Assembly (NCBI RefSeq): GCF_001713475.1
Contig: NZ_CP016499.1
Span: 1,364,001 to 1,428,000 of the forward strand
Direction of reading: 5' to 3'
Origin: Agrobacterium sp. RAC06
GTDB taxonomy: Bacteria; Pseudomonadota; Alphaproteobacteria; Rhizobiales; Rhizobiaceae
Length of the DNA: 64,000 nt
Below, piece after piece: positions 1 to 9,190 of this stretch. The notes under the pieces are model-generated. The model searched no databases. It was not told the DNA's origin and saw nothing but the letters and a program-made list of their open reading frames with translations. The position numbers and the translations under genes were made by a program. The number at the start of each line of letters is the position of its first letter. Within the stretch, counting starts at the first letter, position 1.

Positions 1-1
1 C

Positions 2-841
2 AGCTTTACGGTCGAGGATGGCCGCTTCACGGCCGTGGTCAGCTCGGATGAGGAAATCGATCCGCGCACGATCCGCTATTTCGACCGCAACAACGAGTTC
101 AAGAATTCGGAAGTCGTTGAACAGGCAGCGGACGGTCGAAGCCTTACCGTGTCCGGAACCGTGGATCAGCTTACCTTCCCCTTTGGCACGGATTCGAACG
201 GCCGCGACCTCCTCGTCCGCGTCATGCTCGGCGGGCAGATCTCGCTCGCCGTCGGCCTTGCAGCCAGCCTCGTCTCGCTCGGCATCGGCGTCGTCTATGG
301 CGCGACCTCGGGCTATCTCGGTGGCCGCGTCGACAATGTGATGATGCGTATCGTCGAGATCCTCTACTCGCTGCCCTTCGTTTTCCTCGTCGTCGTGCTC
401 GTGGTCTTCTTCGGGCGATCGGTGATCCTGATCTTCCTGGTGATCGGGGCGGTGGAATGGCTTGAAATGGCCCGGATCGTGCGCGGCCAGACGCTGTCGC
501 TGAAGCGCCGCGAATTCGTCGGGGCTGCGGAAGCGCTGGGCCTGACCGACTGGCAGATCATCCGGCGCCACATCATCCCGAACACGATCGGCCCGGTCAT
601 CGTCTTCGTCACCGTCATCGTGCCGAAGGTCATCCTTCTCGAGAGCTTCCTGTCCTTCCTCGGCCTCGGTGTTCAGGCGCCGCTTGCCAGCTGGGGCACG
701 CTGATCTCGGAAGGGGCGGCCAGCATGCAGAACGCACCCTGGCTTTTGATCTTCCCGGCGATCTTCTTCGTGACAACACTGTTTTCGCTGAATTTCGTGG
801 GCGACGGCCTGCGGGATGCACTGGATCCGAAGGACCGATGA
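2..841 (+). CDS. ABC transporter permease, OppC/DppC type (partial)
   Basis: Inner-membrane permease subunit of a peptide-type (dipeptide/oligopeptide/nickel family) ABC importer. The frame is open to the left edge, so the true start lies outside; a GTG at 35 is only an internal start. The visible 279 residues hold several hydrophobic segments and the binding-protein-dependent transport motif region (EALGLTDWQIIRRHIIPN), where the permease docks on the ATPase. The segment FPFGTDSNGRDLL is typical of the OppC/DppC N-terminal region. Its stop overlaps the start of the next gene (ATGA), so the two are translationally coupled. Substrate cannot be told from sequence alone. Confidence 0.9.
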   Translation, partial: SFTVEDGRFTAVVSSDEEIDPRTIRYFDRNNEFKNSEVVEQAADGRSLTVSGTVDQLTFPFGTDSNGRDLLVRVMLGGQISLAVGLAASLVSLGIGVVYGATSGYLGGRVDNVMMRIVEILYSLPFVFLVVVLVVFFGRSVILIFLVIGAVEWLEMARIVRGQTLSLKRREFVGAAEALGLTDWQIIRRHIIPNTIGPVIVFVTVIVPKVILLESFLSFLGLGVQAPLASWGTLISEGAASMQNAPWLLIFPAIFFVTTLFSLNFVGDGLRDALDPKDR

Positions 842-2451
842 GCATGGACGACAAGACACACAACGAAACCGTGCTCGACGTTTCCGACCTCAAGGTGACG
901 TTCGCGACACCCGACGGCACTGTCGAGGCGGTCAAGGGCATCAACTTTTCGGTGAAGAAGGGCGAAACGCTCGCCATCGTCGGCGAAAGCGGCTCGGGCA
1001 AGAGCCAGACCATGATGGGCATCATGGGCCTGCTCGCCAAGAACGGCGACGTCAGCGGCACGGCCGTCTATGGCGGACGCAACATCGTCGGCCTGCCGAT
1101 CGGCGAGTTGAACAAGGTGCGCGGTGCGAAGATCACCATGATCTTCCAGGAGCCGATGACCTCGCTCGATCCACTCTACCGGATCGGCAAGCAGATATCA
1201 GAACCGCTCATCCATCACCGCGGCATGAGCAAGACGGAAGCGCGCGCCCGCGTGCTGGAACTCTTGAAGCTCGTCGGCATTCCCGACCCCGAGCGCCGCA
1301 TCGACAGCTATCCGCACGAAATGTCCGGCGGCCAGCGCCAGCGCGTGATGATCGCCATGGCCTTGGCCAACGAGCCCGACGTGCTGATCGCGGATGAACC
1401 GACGACCGCGCTTGATGTCACCATCCAGGCGCAGATCCTCGATCTGCTGGCTGACCTGCAGAAGCGCTTCGGCATGGCGATCGTGCTGATCACCCACGAC
1501 CTCGGCGTGGTCAAGCACGTGGCCGACCGTGTCGCTGTCATGCGCAAGGGCGAGATCGTCGAAACGGGAAGCCGCGATGCGATCTTCGGCAACGCCCAGC
1601 ACGACTACACGAAGATGCTGCTGGCGGCAGAACCCTCTGGTACAAAGCCGCCGCCGGCTGACGATGCGCCGGTCGTGCTGGAAGGTCGCAATGTCACCGT
1701 CGATTTCGACATCGGCAGCGGTGGTTTCCTGCGTCCGAACCGCACCTTCCGGGCCGTCGACCAGGTCAGCGTCCGGCTCCGTCAGGGCCAGACCATCGGC
1801 ATCGTCGGGGAATCCGGATCTGGCAAATCGACGCTCGGACGGGCGCTTTTGAAGCTGCTCGCAGCCGATGGCGCCTTCCGCTTCGAGACGGCGGATATCT
1901 CGAACCTCGACCGGGCCGGCATGCGCCCCTTCCGCAAGCAGTTGCAGCTGGTATTCCAGGACCCCTATGGCTCGCTCTCGCCGCGCCAGACCGTCGGCGA
2001 GATCATCACCGAGGGTCTCTACGTGCACGAGCCGCAGCTCAGCCGCGCCGAGCGTGACGCGCGCGCCATTGCTGCTCTCAAGGAGGTCGGCCTCGATCCG
2101 GCGGCCCGCAATCGCTATCCGCACGAATTCTCCGGCGGCCAGCGTCAGCGTATCGCCATTGCCCGCTCGATGATCCTGAAGCCGAAGGTGGTCATCCTCG
2201 ACGAGCCGACCTCGGCGCTAGACCGGTCGGTCCAGCGGCAGGTGATCGAACTCTTGCGCGACCTGCAGGACAAGCATGGGCTTTCTTACGTCTTCATCAG
2301 CCACGACCTGTCGGTGATCCGTGCGATGTCGGACCATGTCATCGTGATGAAGAACGGCAAGATCGTCGAACAGGGTGCGACCGAGGCGATCTTCGATCAT
2401 CCGCAGGAAGACTATACCCGCGACCTGATCGCGGCTGCCTTCAGCCACTGA
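838..2451 (+). CDS. Fused dual-ATPase ABC transporter subunit (OppD-OppF / YejF-like)
   Basis: Cytoplasmic ATPase of 537 aa in which two nucleotide-binding domains are fused, the role normally split between OppD and OppF (E. coli YejF is fused the same way). Domain 1 has Walker A GESGSGKS at 49-56, signature MSGGQ at 162-166 and Walker B ending DEPT near 186-189. Domain 2 has Walker A GESGSGKS at 324-331, signature FSGGQ at 431-435 and a second LDEPT. Each half ends with the oligopeptide-transporter C-terminal extension. The start overlaps the permease stop by ATGA; an ATG six bases later is an alternative. Together with the partial permease this is the 3' end of a peptide-uptake operon. Confidence 0.93.
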   Translation: MSMDDKTHNETVLDVSDLKVTFATPDGTVEAVKGINFSVKKGETLAIVGESGSGKSQTMMGIMGLLAKNGDVSGTAVYGGRNIVGLPIGELNKVRGAKITMIFQEPMTSLDPLYRIGKQISEPLIHHRGMSKTEARARVLELLKLVGIPDPERRIDSYPHEMSGGQRQRVMIAMALANEPDVLIADEPTTALDVTIQAQILDLLADLQKRFGMAIVLITHDLGVVKHVADRVAVMRKGEIVETGSRDAIFGNAQHDYTKMLLAAEPSGTKPPPADDAPVVLEGRNVTVDFDIGSGGFLRPNRTFRAVDQVSVRLRQGQTIGIVGESGSGKSTLGRALLKLLAADGAFRFETADISNLDRAGMRPFRKQLQLVFQDPYGSLSPRQTVGEIITEGLYVHEPQLSRAERDARAIAALKEVGLDPAARNRYPHEFSGGQRQRIAIARSMILKPKVVILDEPTSALDRSVQRQVIELLRDLQDKHGLSYVFISHDLSVIRAMSDHVIVMKNGKIVEQGATEAIFDHPQEDYTRDLIAAAFSH

Positions 2452-2478
2452 GCTCGGTTCATCCACAAACCAGAAAGC

Positions 2479-2502
2479 GGCGCCCCAATCGGGCGCCGTT
2501 TT
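2479..2502 (+). terminator. Rho-independent terminator after the ABC operon
   Basis: A perfect 7-bp stem (GGCGCCC at 2479-2485 and GGGCGCC at 2491-2497) is followed by GTTTT. It lies 28 bp after the ATPase stop, between converging genes. Confidence 0.75.
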
Positions 2503-2505
2503 GGT

Positions 2506-3423
2506 TCATGCCGGCGCCTGCGGCCGCGCCACGAGCACCTTCAGCTGTCCGGCATGGATCTTGATCTCGACGTCAGCGGGCATGCGCAGCAATTCGCCGT
2601 CGAGCACACAGGCGGCACCCTTGCGATGTTTGGGGAAATGGAGATGCACCTTCTCCGCAGTCGAGGCGGTCACTGCCTCGTTCTCCTTGAACTTGCCCCT
2701 GATGATATCAAAAGCCAGCTTGCCGACGCCTGTCGGTTCCAGCGGCTCCGCCAGATAAACGCCAAGCCTGCCGGTATCGACTCGGTCGGCGAAGAACAGC
2801 GAATTGTTGCCGAGCGGATTGTTGGAGACGGAAATCGCCGAGACCGGGCGCTCCTCGCTGCGGCCGTCTCCGTCGATATCGAAGACGACCTCGAAGCGCG
2901 GCGGATCAAGCATGACGCCGAAGGCTGCACTCGTGCTTGCCCGGATCTTGCCGATACGGGAGGCAAAATTCATCTGGTTGCGCATCCGGACCATGCGGGC
3001 GTGCAGACCTGCGGAAAACTGGTGCACGAAGGGACGACCGTTCGCCGTTGCAATATCGACGTTGACAACGGTTGCGTCGGCCAAGAGGTCGAGTACCTTC
3101 CAGATGTCGAGCGGTAGCTTCAGCGAGCGGGCAAAGAGGTTCATCGTGCCGGCGGGGATGATGCCGAGCGGCACGCCGGCTTCCCAGGCGATGCCTGCGG
3201 CCGTGGATATCGTGCCGTCCCCACCGCCGGCCAGAAGCGCATCAAGGTCGCTCTCTTTGCTCGCCTTTTCCAGAGACTGCACAACCTCGTCGCCGCCGAC
3301 GACATCGCATACGAGATCATGGCCCTTCGCCGCAAAGGCGCGGGTTGCCGTCTCGCAATAGGTCTGCATGTCGGTGGTCTTGAAGGTGCCACCTTCGCGA
3401 TTGAGTACCGCCTTGATTTTCAT
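2506..3423 (-). CDS. Diacylglycerol kinase family lipid kinase
   Basis: Predicted lipid kinase of the DAGK catalytic family (YegS/DgkB-like), which phosphorylates diacylglycerol or related lipids at the inner membrane face. The protein is 305 aa from the ATG at 3423. The ATP-binding loop GGGDGT is at about 66-71, followed by PLGIIPAGTMNLFAR, the family's PxGTxN-type motif. The frame extends upstream to a TTG at 3453, but the ATG at 3423 has an AAAGGG ribosome-binding site 5-6 bases upstream and starts MKIKAVLNRE, as relatives do. The preceding 250 bp separates it from a divergent MFS gene. Confidence 0.88.
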   Translation of the reverse strand: MKIKAVLNREGGTFKTTDMQTYCETATRAFAAKGHDLVCDVVGGDEVVQSLEKASKESDLDALLAGGGDGTISTAAGIAWEAGVPLGIIPAGTMNLFARSLKLPLDIWKVLDLLADATVVNVDIATANGRPFVHQFSAGLHARMVRMRNQMNFASRIGKIRASTSAAFGVMLDPPRFEVVFDIDGDGRSEERPVSAISVSNNPLGNNSLFFADRVDTGRLGVYLAEPLEPTGVGKLAFDIIRGKFKENEAVTASTAEKVHLHFPKHRKGAACVLDGELLRMPADVEIKIHAGQLKVLVARPQAPA

Positions 3424-3675
3424 GTCGCCCTTTCGCGGCCCTTGAGAGGCCAATGCTCACAACGTGTCGACGCCTCGAAAGTTTCGAAAGCCGCCTGCAG
3501 ATCGATAGCGCACGAGCAGATTTCAAGATGGCGAGCAAAAGCCTTTGCCGCAGCGCACACGGATATGATAAAAAACAGTTCCTTCTTACGGCCTGCTGGC
3601 TCCTTTCTTTCATTTCGGCTTCCTCGGAAGCGCGTTTCGCGTGGCAAGGTTCTCTTGCGCGCCCATGGTGTTTTC

Positions 3676-4893
3676 ATGACCGAATTCGCTTCGTCCCCCA
3701 CCGCAGAACTACAACAGTCCCCGGCCCTGACGCCAACGACGATCCTGCTGATCGAACTGGCGCTCGCCGCTGGCGGTTTTGGCATCGGGACCGGCGAGTT
3801 CGTGATCATGGGGCTGCTGCCGGAGGTCGCAGAGACCTACGGGGTAACGGTGCCGCAGGCAGGCCATGTGATCAGCGCCTATGCGCTGGGTGTCGTCATC
3901 GGCGCACCGATCATCGCAGCACTTGCCGCCAAACTTCCGCGCAAGACGTTGCTCTTGCTGCTCATGGGCCTCTTCGCCGTCGGCAATTTCGCCAGTGCGC
4001 TCGCCACAGAATTTGCGACATTCACGCTTCTTCGCTTCATCACCGGTCTGCCGCATGGCGCCTATTTCGGTGTGGCCGCCCTGGTTGCCGCCTCCATGGC
4101 GCCGCCGAACCGTCGCGTTAGGGCCGTTGGCCGCGTGATGCTGGGGCTGACGATCGCCACGCTGATCGGCACGCCGATCGCAACCTTCCTCGGCCAGTTG
4201 ATGAGCTGGCGCGCCGCGTTCTTCCTGGTAGCAGCCATCGCGGCCATAACCGTGGCGTTGATCGCACTCTATCTGCCGAAGGACGAAGTGGCCGAGGGCG
4301 CCAGCATCCGCCGCGAACTGTCGGCCTTCGGACGCCTGCAGGTCTGGCTGTCCTTCGGTGTCGCTGCCGTCGGCTTCGGCGGCATGTTTGCGATCTTCAG
4401 CTATATCGCCAAGACCGTGACCGATACCGCGGGTCTCCCGGCCAGCATGGTGGCAGTGGTTCTTGCCCTCTTCGGTATTGGCATGAATGTCGGCAATATC
4501 GTCGGCAGCCGCATGGCCGACTATTCGCTGAAGGGGACGATCGGTGGCATGCTCGCCTTCAATATCGTGCTGATGGCAGTCTTTTCGCTCACCGCGCACA
4601 ATCCGATCATGCTGTGCATCTGCGTCTTCCTCACCGGCTGCGGCTTTGCCGCCTGCCCGGCCGTGCAGACCCGTCTCATGGATGTGGCAGCCGACGCGCA
4701 GACGCTCGCCGCCGCCACCAATCATTCCGCCTTCAACATTGCGAACGCGCTCGGCGCATGGCTCGGCGGACTGGTGATTGCCGCCGGCTACGGCTACGCC
4801 GCCACCGGCTATGTCGGCTCGGTGCTCTCGGCCTTCGGCCTGATCATCTTCCTGATCTCCATTGCTTTGGAAAAGAGGCTGTCACGCGGCTGA
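3676..4893 (+). CDS. MFS transporter, DHA1/AraJ-like
   Basis: Twelve-helix drug/proton-type major facilitator of 405 aa, probably an efflux pump for sugars or toxic compounds. The first helix carries GFGIGTGEFVIMGLLPEVA, characteristic of the AraJ/SotB/CmlA branch of the DHA1 family. The frame is open further upstream, but the ATG at 3676 opens a short hydrophilic N-terminus just before helix 1, which fits family length. It is transcribed divergently from the lipid kinase. The substrate is not predictable. Confidence 0.85.
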   Translation: MTEFASSPTAELQQSPALTPTTILLIELALAAGGFGIGTGEFVIMGLLPEVAETYGVTVPQAGHVISAYALGVVIGAPIIAALAAKLPRKTLLLLLMGLFAVGNFASALATEFATFTLLRFITGLPHGAYFGVAALVAASMAPPNRRVRAVGRVMLGLTIATLIGTPIATFLGQLMSWRAAFFLVAAIAAITVALIALYLPKDEVAEGASIRRELSAFGRLQVWLSFGVAAVGFGGMFAIFSYIAKTVTDTAGLPASMVAVVLALFGIGMNVGNIVGSRMADYSLKGTIGGMLAFNIVLMAVFSLTAHNPIMLCICVFLTGCGFAACPAVQTRLMDVAADAQTLAAATNHSAFNIANALGAWLGGLVIAAGYGYAATGYVGSVLSAFGLIIFLISIALEKRLSRG

Positions 4894-5085
4894 GGCGGTC
4901 TTCAAGGTCCGCTTGAGGGGACAGCCGGGAAATTGCTGGCCATCCTTTCGCGAGGGCGTGACATAGTCGGCACTGTGAAATGAACCGAGGTTCTTTTCTG
5001 TGCCTACAGACAACATGTGCATTCTTGCAGAACTCCAATCAATGTCCTTAATGAGTAGCGTTCAAACGCCAGACAGGAGTTTTCC

Positions 5086-6108
5086 ATGCGCGCCATCGGC
5101 TTCCATATGCCCCAGCCCATCACCTCGGAGACGGCGCTGGTCGATCTCGAGCTGCCCGTGCCGGAGGCGGCAGGCCACGATCTCCTCGTCGAGATCAAGG
5201 CGATCTCGGTAAACCCGGTCGATACCAAGGTTCGCCGCAACCAGACGCCGCCGGCAGGCGAAGCCCGGATCCTCGGCTATGATGCGGCGGGCGTGGTCAA
5301 GGCCGTCGGTCCGGATGTCAGCCTCTTCAAGCCAGGAGACGAGGTCTACTACGCCGGCGCGATCAATCGTCCGGGCACCAATGCCGAATATCACCTCGTC
5401 GACGAACGCATCGTCGGCCTGAAGCCGAAGACGCTCTCCTTCGCACAAGCCGCCGCCCTGCCGCTGACTGCCATCACCGCTTACGAGGCGCTGTTCGACA
5501 GACTGAAGGTGAGCGATCCGGTCCTCGGCGCCGGACGGTCGATCCTGATTACGGGCGGTGCCGGTGGCGTCGGCTCGATTGCCATCCAGCTTGCCAAGGA
5601 ACTGACCGACCTTACCGTCATCGCCACCGCCTCGCGCCCGGAGACGGTGGACTGGGCGAAGTCTCTCGGTGCCGATCACGTCATCGACCACAGCAAGCCG
5701 CTCGCCCAGGAATTTGCCGCGCTCGGCATCGACCCGCCGGGTTTCATCTTCTCGGTGACCCATAGCGGCCAGCATCGACTGGCGATGGCCGAGATCGTCG
5801 CGCCGATGGGCCGCATCTGCCTGATCGACGACTTCCCCGAAGGCTTCGACATCCTTGCCTTCAAGCAGAAGGTCGTCTCCCTGCACTGGGAGTTCATGTT
5901 CTCCCGGCCGGTCTTCCAGACGCCTGACATGATCGAGCAGCACAAGCTCTTGACGCATGTTGCCGAACTCATCGACGCGGGCAAAATCCGCACGACGCTC
6001 GATACCGTGCTCGGGCCGATCACGGCGGAAAACCTGCGCGAGGCGCACAGGCTGATCGAGAGCAACCGCACGCGCGGCAAGATCGTGCTGGAAGGTTTTC
6101 CGGCCTGA
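5086..6108 (+). CDS. NAD(P)H:quinone oxidoreductase-like medium-chain dehydrogenase
   Basis: Medium-chain dehydrogenase/reductase of 340 aa, from the group often annotated as zinc-binding alcohol dehydrogenase family 1. The N-terminal GroES-like domain is followed by a Rossmann domain with the NADP-binding loop GGAGGVG at 157-163. The N-terminal half contains no cysteine, so the catalytic zinc site of true alcohol dehydrogenases is absent; a quinone/enone reductase role is more likely (inference). The start is supported by ACAGGAG 6 bases upstream of the ATG. No operon partner is evident; the Lrp-type regulator downstream converges. Confidence 0.88.
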   Translation: MRAIGFHMPQPITSETALVDLELPVPEAAGHDLLVEIKAISVNPVDTKVRRNQTPPAGEARILGYDAAGVVKAVGPDVSLFKPGDEVYYAGAINRPGTNAEYHLVDERIVGLKPKTLSFAQAAALPLTAITAYEALFDRLKVSDPVLGAGRSILITGGAGGVGSIAIQLAKELTDLTVIATASRPETVDWAKSLGADHVIDHSKPLAQEFAALGIDPPGFIFSVTHSGQHRLAMAEIVAPMGRICLIDDFPEGFDILAFKQKVVSLHWEFMFSRPVFQTPDMIEQHKLLTHVAELIDAGKIRTTLDTVLGPITAENLREAHRLIESNRTRGKIVLEGFPA

Positions 6109-6156
6109 GCCAGTTCTTACCGGCCGCCGTCTCTGCGGCGGCCACCTCTTCCGCGA

Positions 6157-6633
6157 TCAGGTGCGAACCGGGAGCTTCAGCGGCGCGCCTGTCTTGACGC
6201 TCCTGATCGCAAAATTCGACCGGATGTCGGTCACGTTGGGCAAGACGAGCAGCTTCTCCGTCAGCAAGGTCTCGTAGGCCGAGAGATTTTCGACGACGAC
6301 TTCTGCCAGGAAATCGGACTCGCCCGAAATCATGTAGCAGGCAACGACTTCGGGAATGTCGAGCAAGGCCTCGTGCAGCGCATCGGCGTTCTCGCGCGTG
6401 TGGCGCGCCACCTTGAAGGCGACGAACACGGTGAGTTCGAGCCCCAGCATCCGACGGTCAAGATCTGCACGATAGCCGCGGATGAGACCGGTCTCCTCCA
6501 TCAGCCTGATACGTCTGAGGCAAGGCGATTGCGAGAGCCCGACCTTGTCGGCAATCTCGACATTGGTGATGCGTGCGTCATCCTGCAGAAGCTTGAGGAT
6601 CGCGTGATCGAACTTGTCGAGTTTTGGCAGCAA
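6157..6633 (-). CDS. Lrp/AsnC family transcriptional regulator
   Basis: DNA-binding regulator of 158 aa. The N-terminal winged helix-turn-helix lies around residues 5-60 (DNVEIA-like helix, GLSQSPCLRRI recognition helix). The C-terminal RAM ligand-binding domain spans about 65-140. A stop codon directly precedes the first codon, so translation must start at TTG (6633) or the following CTG; a GGAG lies 6-7 bases upstream of the TTG. It is divergent from an EamA exporter, the classic layout for an Lrp-type regulator controlling an amino-acid exporter, and a palindrome lies in the shared spacer. Confidence 0.88.
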   Translation of the reverse strand: MLPKLDKFDHAILKLLQDDARITNVEIADKVGLSQSPCLRRIRLMEETGLIRGYRADLDRRMLGLELTVFVAFKVARHTRENADALHEALLDIPEVVACYMISGESDFLAEVVVENLSAYETLLTEKLLVLPNVTDIRSNFAIRSVKTGAPLKLPVRT

Positions 6634-6653
6634 TTAGAACTCCAATGCTTCTT

Positions 6654-6672
6654 TTTGGCATATTCTGCCAAA
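6654..6672. promoter_or_regulatory. Palindrome between lrp-like gene and EamA exporter (putative operator)
   Basis: Perfect 7-bp inverted repeat TTTGGCA (6654-6660) and TGCCAAA (6666-6672) around a 5-bp AT-rich centre. It sits 21 bp upstream of the regulator's start and 88 bp upstream of the exporter's start. The size and AT-rich centre resemble Lrp/AsnC sites; binding is inferred. Confidence 0.5.
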
Positions 6673-6759
6673 TTGCTAACCATCAGGCGTGCATTGCGCA
6701 AGGACACGTCAGAGCGAACGGCATAAGATTGGACGCAAGCATCATCTTCTGGAGCAACC

Positions 6760-7674
6760 ATGTCCGCCGTCGGCACCACTCCCCTTCCCGGCTCCGGCCG
6801 CTCAGCGCTGGGTGCATTGTCGGCGCTGTCCGTCGTGCTCATCTGGGCGTCGTGGCTGGTTTCCACACGTCATAGCGTCGGCGCCGGGCTTGGCCCCCTC
6901 GACCTCAGTCTTCTGCGTTATGGCATTCCGGCGCTCGTGCTGGCTCCGGTCTGGTGGCGTACGGGCCTGTTTCCCAAGGGGGCCATGGGACCACTCTGCC
7001 TGATGATTCTCGGCTCCGGCGCGCCCTTCTTTCAGATCGTCGCCTTTGGCATGCGCCATACACCCGCCTCGGCGGCCGGCGTCTTGCTGCCGGGGCTGAT
7101 GCCGCTTGCGGTCGCAGTCATCGGGATGGCATTCCTTGGCGAACGACCCGACAGATGGCGCAAGGCAGGCATGGTTGCGATCCTCGCAGGCGGCGGCATC
7201 CTGCTCGCGGGCAATCTGGGTGCTGACGGGCTCGGCTGGATCAGCTTCACCATCCTTCCCATCGGCGCGACGCTCTGGGCCATCTATACCCATGCCTTCC
7301 GCCGCAGCGGACTCGATGCCTTCGAAGGAGCGGCCTTGATCTGCGTCTGGTCGACCCTTCTCAACCTTGCGGCCCTGCCCTTTGTCGGCACCCAATTCCT
7401 GACGGCACCCTTGGGGGAAATCGCCCTGCAATCCGTCACACAGGGCCTGCTTTCAGGCTTAGTCGCGACCTTGCTCTATGGGACGGCAGTTCGCGCACTC
7501 GGCGGAACCCAGGCTGCCGCCTATACGGCGATCACGCCAGTGGCTGCGGCCATTGGCGGTGCCGTGCTGCTTGCGGAGCCGCTCGGCATCTCGGTTCTCG
7601 TTGCGGCGCTTGTCACCGGGCTCGGCGTCCTCTTGTCCACCGGCCTTTTGTCCCGACGTCCGCCCGCAGGCTGA
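6760..7674 (+). CDS. EamA/DMT family exporter
   Basis: Ten-helix drug/metabolite transporter of 304 aa built from two EamA repeats (about residues 16-150 and 160-295). GGAG 6 bases before the ATG supports the start. Family members export amino acids and related metabolites. Its position divergent from an Lrp-type regulator, with a palindrome in between, suggests export of an amino acid or analogue sensed by that regulator (inference). Confidence 0.87.
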   Translation: MSAVGTTPLPGSGRSALGALSALSVVLIWASWLVSTRHSVGAGLGPLDLSLLRYGIPALVLAPVWWRTGLFPKGAMGPLCLMILGSGAPFFQIVAFGMRHTPASAAGVLLPGLMPLAVAVIGMAFLGERPDRWRKAGMVAILAGGGILLAGNLGADGLGWISFTILPIGATLWAIYTHAFRRSGLDAFEGAALICVWSTLLNLAALPFVGTQFLTAPLGEIALQSVTQGLLSGLVATLLYGTAVRALGGTQAAAYTAITPVAAAIGGAVLLAEPLGISVLVAALVTGLGVLLSTGLLSRRPPAG

Positions 7675-7683
7675 CGGTCGGCA

Positions 7684-8091
7684 TTACGCAGCAGAACGCA
7701 TGATCGCTGCACTGCCCGTCGGGCTCTCGCTCGGCTTCAGTGCCGCATCCTCGACGGCCACGAGGTTCTCCTGGCCCCAACGGCCGATCGCCTGAAGCAC
7801 CGGCTCGAGGCTGCGGCCGAGCGGAGTCAGCGAATAGTCCACACGCGGCGGCACGACCGGATAGACGGTGCGGGCGACGAGACCGGCGACCTCCATGTCG
7901 CGCAACTGTTTCGACAACATGCGATGGGTAATCGATGGCAGGCGCTTCACCAGTTCGTTGAAGCGCAGCACTTCGTCCTTGAGGAGATGGTGGAGGATCA
8001 CGCCCTTCCATTTGCCGTCGAACAGCTGCAGGGTCGCCTCGATCTGGCAACCACCGAGGTCGGACAAGCCGGCGTTCATATCGCGAGCCAT
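7684..8091 (-). CDS. HxlR family transcriptional regulator
   Basis: Winged-helix regulator of 135 aa with a typical HxlR core: N-terminal Cys15 followed by the GGKWK-like element (FDGKWK), then LPSITHRMLSKQLRDME and the wing. In redox-sensing HxlR proteins a cysteine at this place is the sensor; whether it acts so here is inference. The gene converges on the EamA gene with a 9-bp gap. Its target is probably nearby or autoregulatory, but the 306-bp spacer upstream shows no assigned operator. Confidence 0.88.
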   Translation of the reverse strand: MARDMNAGLSDLGGCQIEATLQLFDGKWKGVILHHLLKDEVLRFNELVKRLPSITHRMLSKQLRDMEVAGLVARTVYPVVPPRVDYSLTPLGRSLEPVLQAIGRWGQENLVAVEDAALKPSESPTGSAAIMRSAA

Positions 8092-8397
8092 TCAAAATCC
8101 CTTCTCAAATCTTCGACGCGGCCGGTCACCGGCGCATCTGTTCCCACTTAGTCCCGATCGGTCGGCGGAAAAAGCCTCCGGCCGATCGGAATTGGTCGAC
8201 ACAGCGTCAACCAGACATTCGACGCACAAGAGCGCCGGAAAGTTTCATTGCGGGGAGATTGGGGCAAAGACTTGGAGCTGCAAGCGTGATGGCACAGTCG
8301 TGACTGGGTGTGACAAGACAGTGCCAATCGATCACAGCAAAGTGGCGCCGGTCCGGGAACCAGCGCCACAATAAAGACGGGAAAGTCGAAGCGCCGA
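8092..8397. other. Intergenic region with one hairpin
   Basis: 306 bp without a convincing gene. It includes the HxlR promoter side and an imperfect inverted repeat (GATCGGTCGG at 8156-8165 against CCGGCCGATC at 8178-8187). The probable terminator of the L,D-transpeptidase gene lies at 8342-8369. No conserved RNA was recognised. Confidence 0.5.
8342..8369 (-). terminator. Probable terminator of the L,D-transpeptidase gene
   Basis: The 7-bp stem GTGGCGC (8342-8348) pairs with GCGCCAC (8363-8369), with extra GGT/ACC pairing inside. On the minus strand it is followed by only a short T run (TTTGCT). It lies about 28 bp past the stop of the transpeptidase gene. Confidence 0.5.
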
Positions 8398-9012
8398 TCA
8401 GGCCTGAATCACCACGACCTTGCTGCCGACATCGACACGCGCATAGAGATCGATCACGTCGTGGTTCATCATGCGGACGCAGCCCGAGGACATCGCCTGG
8501 CCGATCGACCAGGGCTGGTTGGTGCCATGAATGCGGAACATGGTGTCGTTGCCGCCACGATAGAGATACATGGCGCGGGCGCCGAGCGGATTGTTCGGGC
8601 CGCCGGGCACACCGCCGGCATATTTCAGGTTCCGCTCGGGGTCACGGCGGATCATGTTGGGGGTCGGCGTCCAGCTCGGCCATTCTGCCTTGCGACCGAC
8701 ATAAGCATTGCCGGAAAGAGCAAGGCCCGCGCGGCCGACGCCGATGCCGTAGCGCATGGCCCGACCATTGCCCATCACGTGGTAGAGCCGGCGCTCTGGC
8801 GTATTCACCACGATCGTGCCCGGAGCGTGTGGCGTCTCGTATGCCACTTCCTGACGACGCAGTTCCGGCTTGATCTTCTCGATCGGTACCTTTTTCAGCG
8901 GAAACGGCTCGTCCGGCACGTCGCCATACAGGGCCTGCTGATTGGGAACGGACTGGCAGCCGGCGATGAAGAGCGGCAGGCCAAACAAAAGACCGCGGCG
9001 GGAAATGGTCAT
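8398..9012 (-). CDS. L,D-transpeptidase (YkuD/ErfK family) lipoprotein
   Basis: Peptidoglycan L,D-transpeptidase of 204 aa, expected to make 3-3 cross-links or to attach proteins to peptidoglycan in the periplasm. A twin-arginine-containing N-region (SRRGLLFG) leads to the lipobox FIAGC with Cys19. The YkuD domain spans about 65-204. The catalytic motif has His162 (RIHGTN) and Cys178 in SSGCVRM. Alphaproteobacteria of the Rhizobiales rely heavily on such enzymes for polar growth. A complete CtrA-type box lies 56-70 bp upstream of the start, suggesting cell-cycle control (inference). Confidence 0.92.
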   Translation of the reverse strand: MTISRRGLLFGLPLFIAGCQSVPNQQALYGDVPDEPFPLKKVPIEKIKPELRRQEVAYETPHAPGTIVVNTPERRLYHVMGNGRAMRYGIGVGRAGLALSGNAYVGRKAEWPSWTPTPNMIRRDPERNLKYAGGVPGGPNNPLGARAMYLYRGGNDTMFRIHGTNQPWSIGQAMSSGCVRMMNHDVIDLYARVDVGSKVVVIQA

Positions 9013-9067
9013 GTTTCAGGCGTCCTCGGGATTACGATTCGTTGCCGAGGAGCCTAGGAATTTATGG

Positions 9068-9082
9068 TTAATGACTGGTTAA
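9068..9082 (-). promoter_or_regulatory. CtrA-type box upstream of the L,D-transpeptidase
   Basis: Read on the minus strand the site is TTAA-CCAGTCA-TTAAC, a full match to the CtrA consensus TTAA-N7-TTAAC. It lies 56-70 bp upstream of the transpeptidase ATG, a normal promoter distance. Binding is inferred from the match. Confidence 0.55.
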
Positions 9083-9153
9083 ATCTAAAGGTGCTTGTTA
9101 AGATCGATGGCGAAGATGGGGCGGTGGCTGGTGGCGACACCGCACTGCAATGC

Positions 9154-9181
9154 AAAAAGGGCGACCTCTCGACCGCCCTTT
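9154..9181 (-). terminator. Rho-independent terminator of the ETF-QO gene
   Basis: On the minus strand the stem AAAGGGCG...CGCCCTTTTT closes a short loop and ends in a T run. It lies about 85 bp after the ETF-QO stop. Confidence 0.75.
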
Positions 9182-9190
9182 GAATAGACA

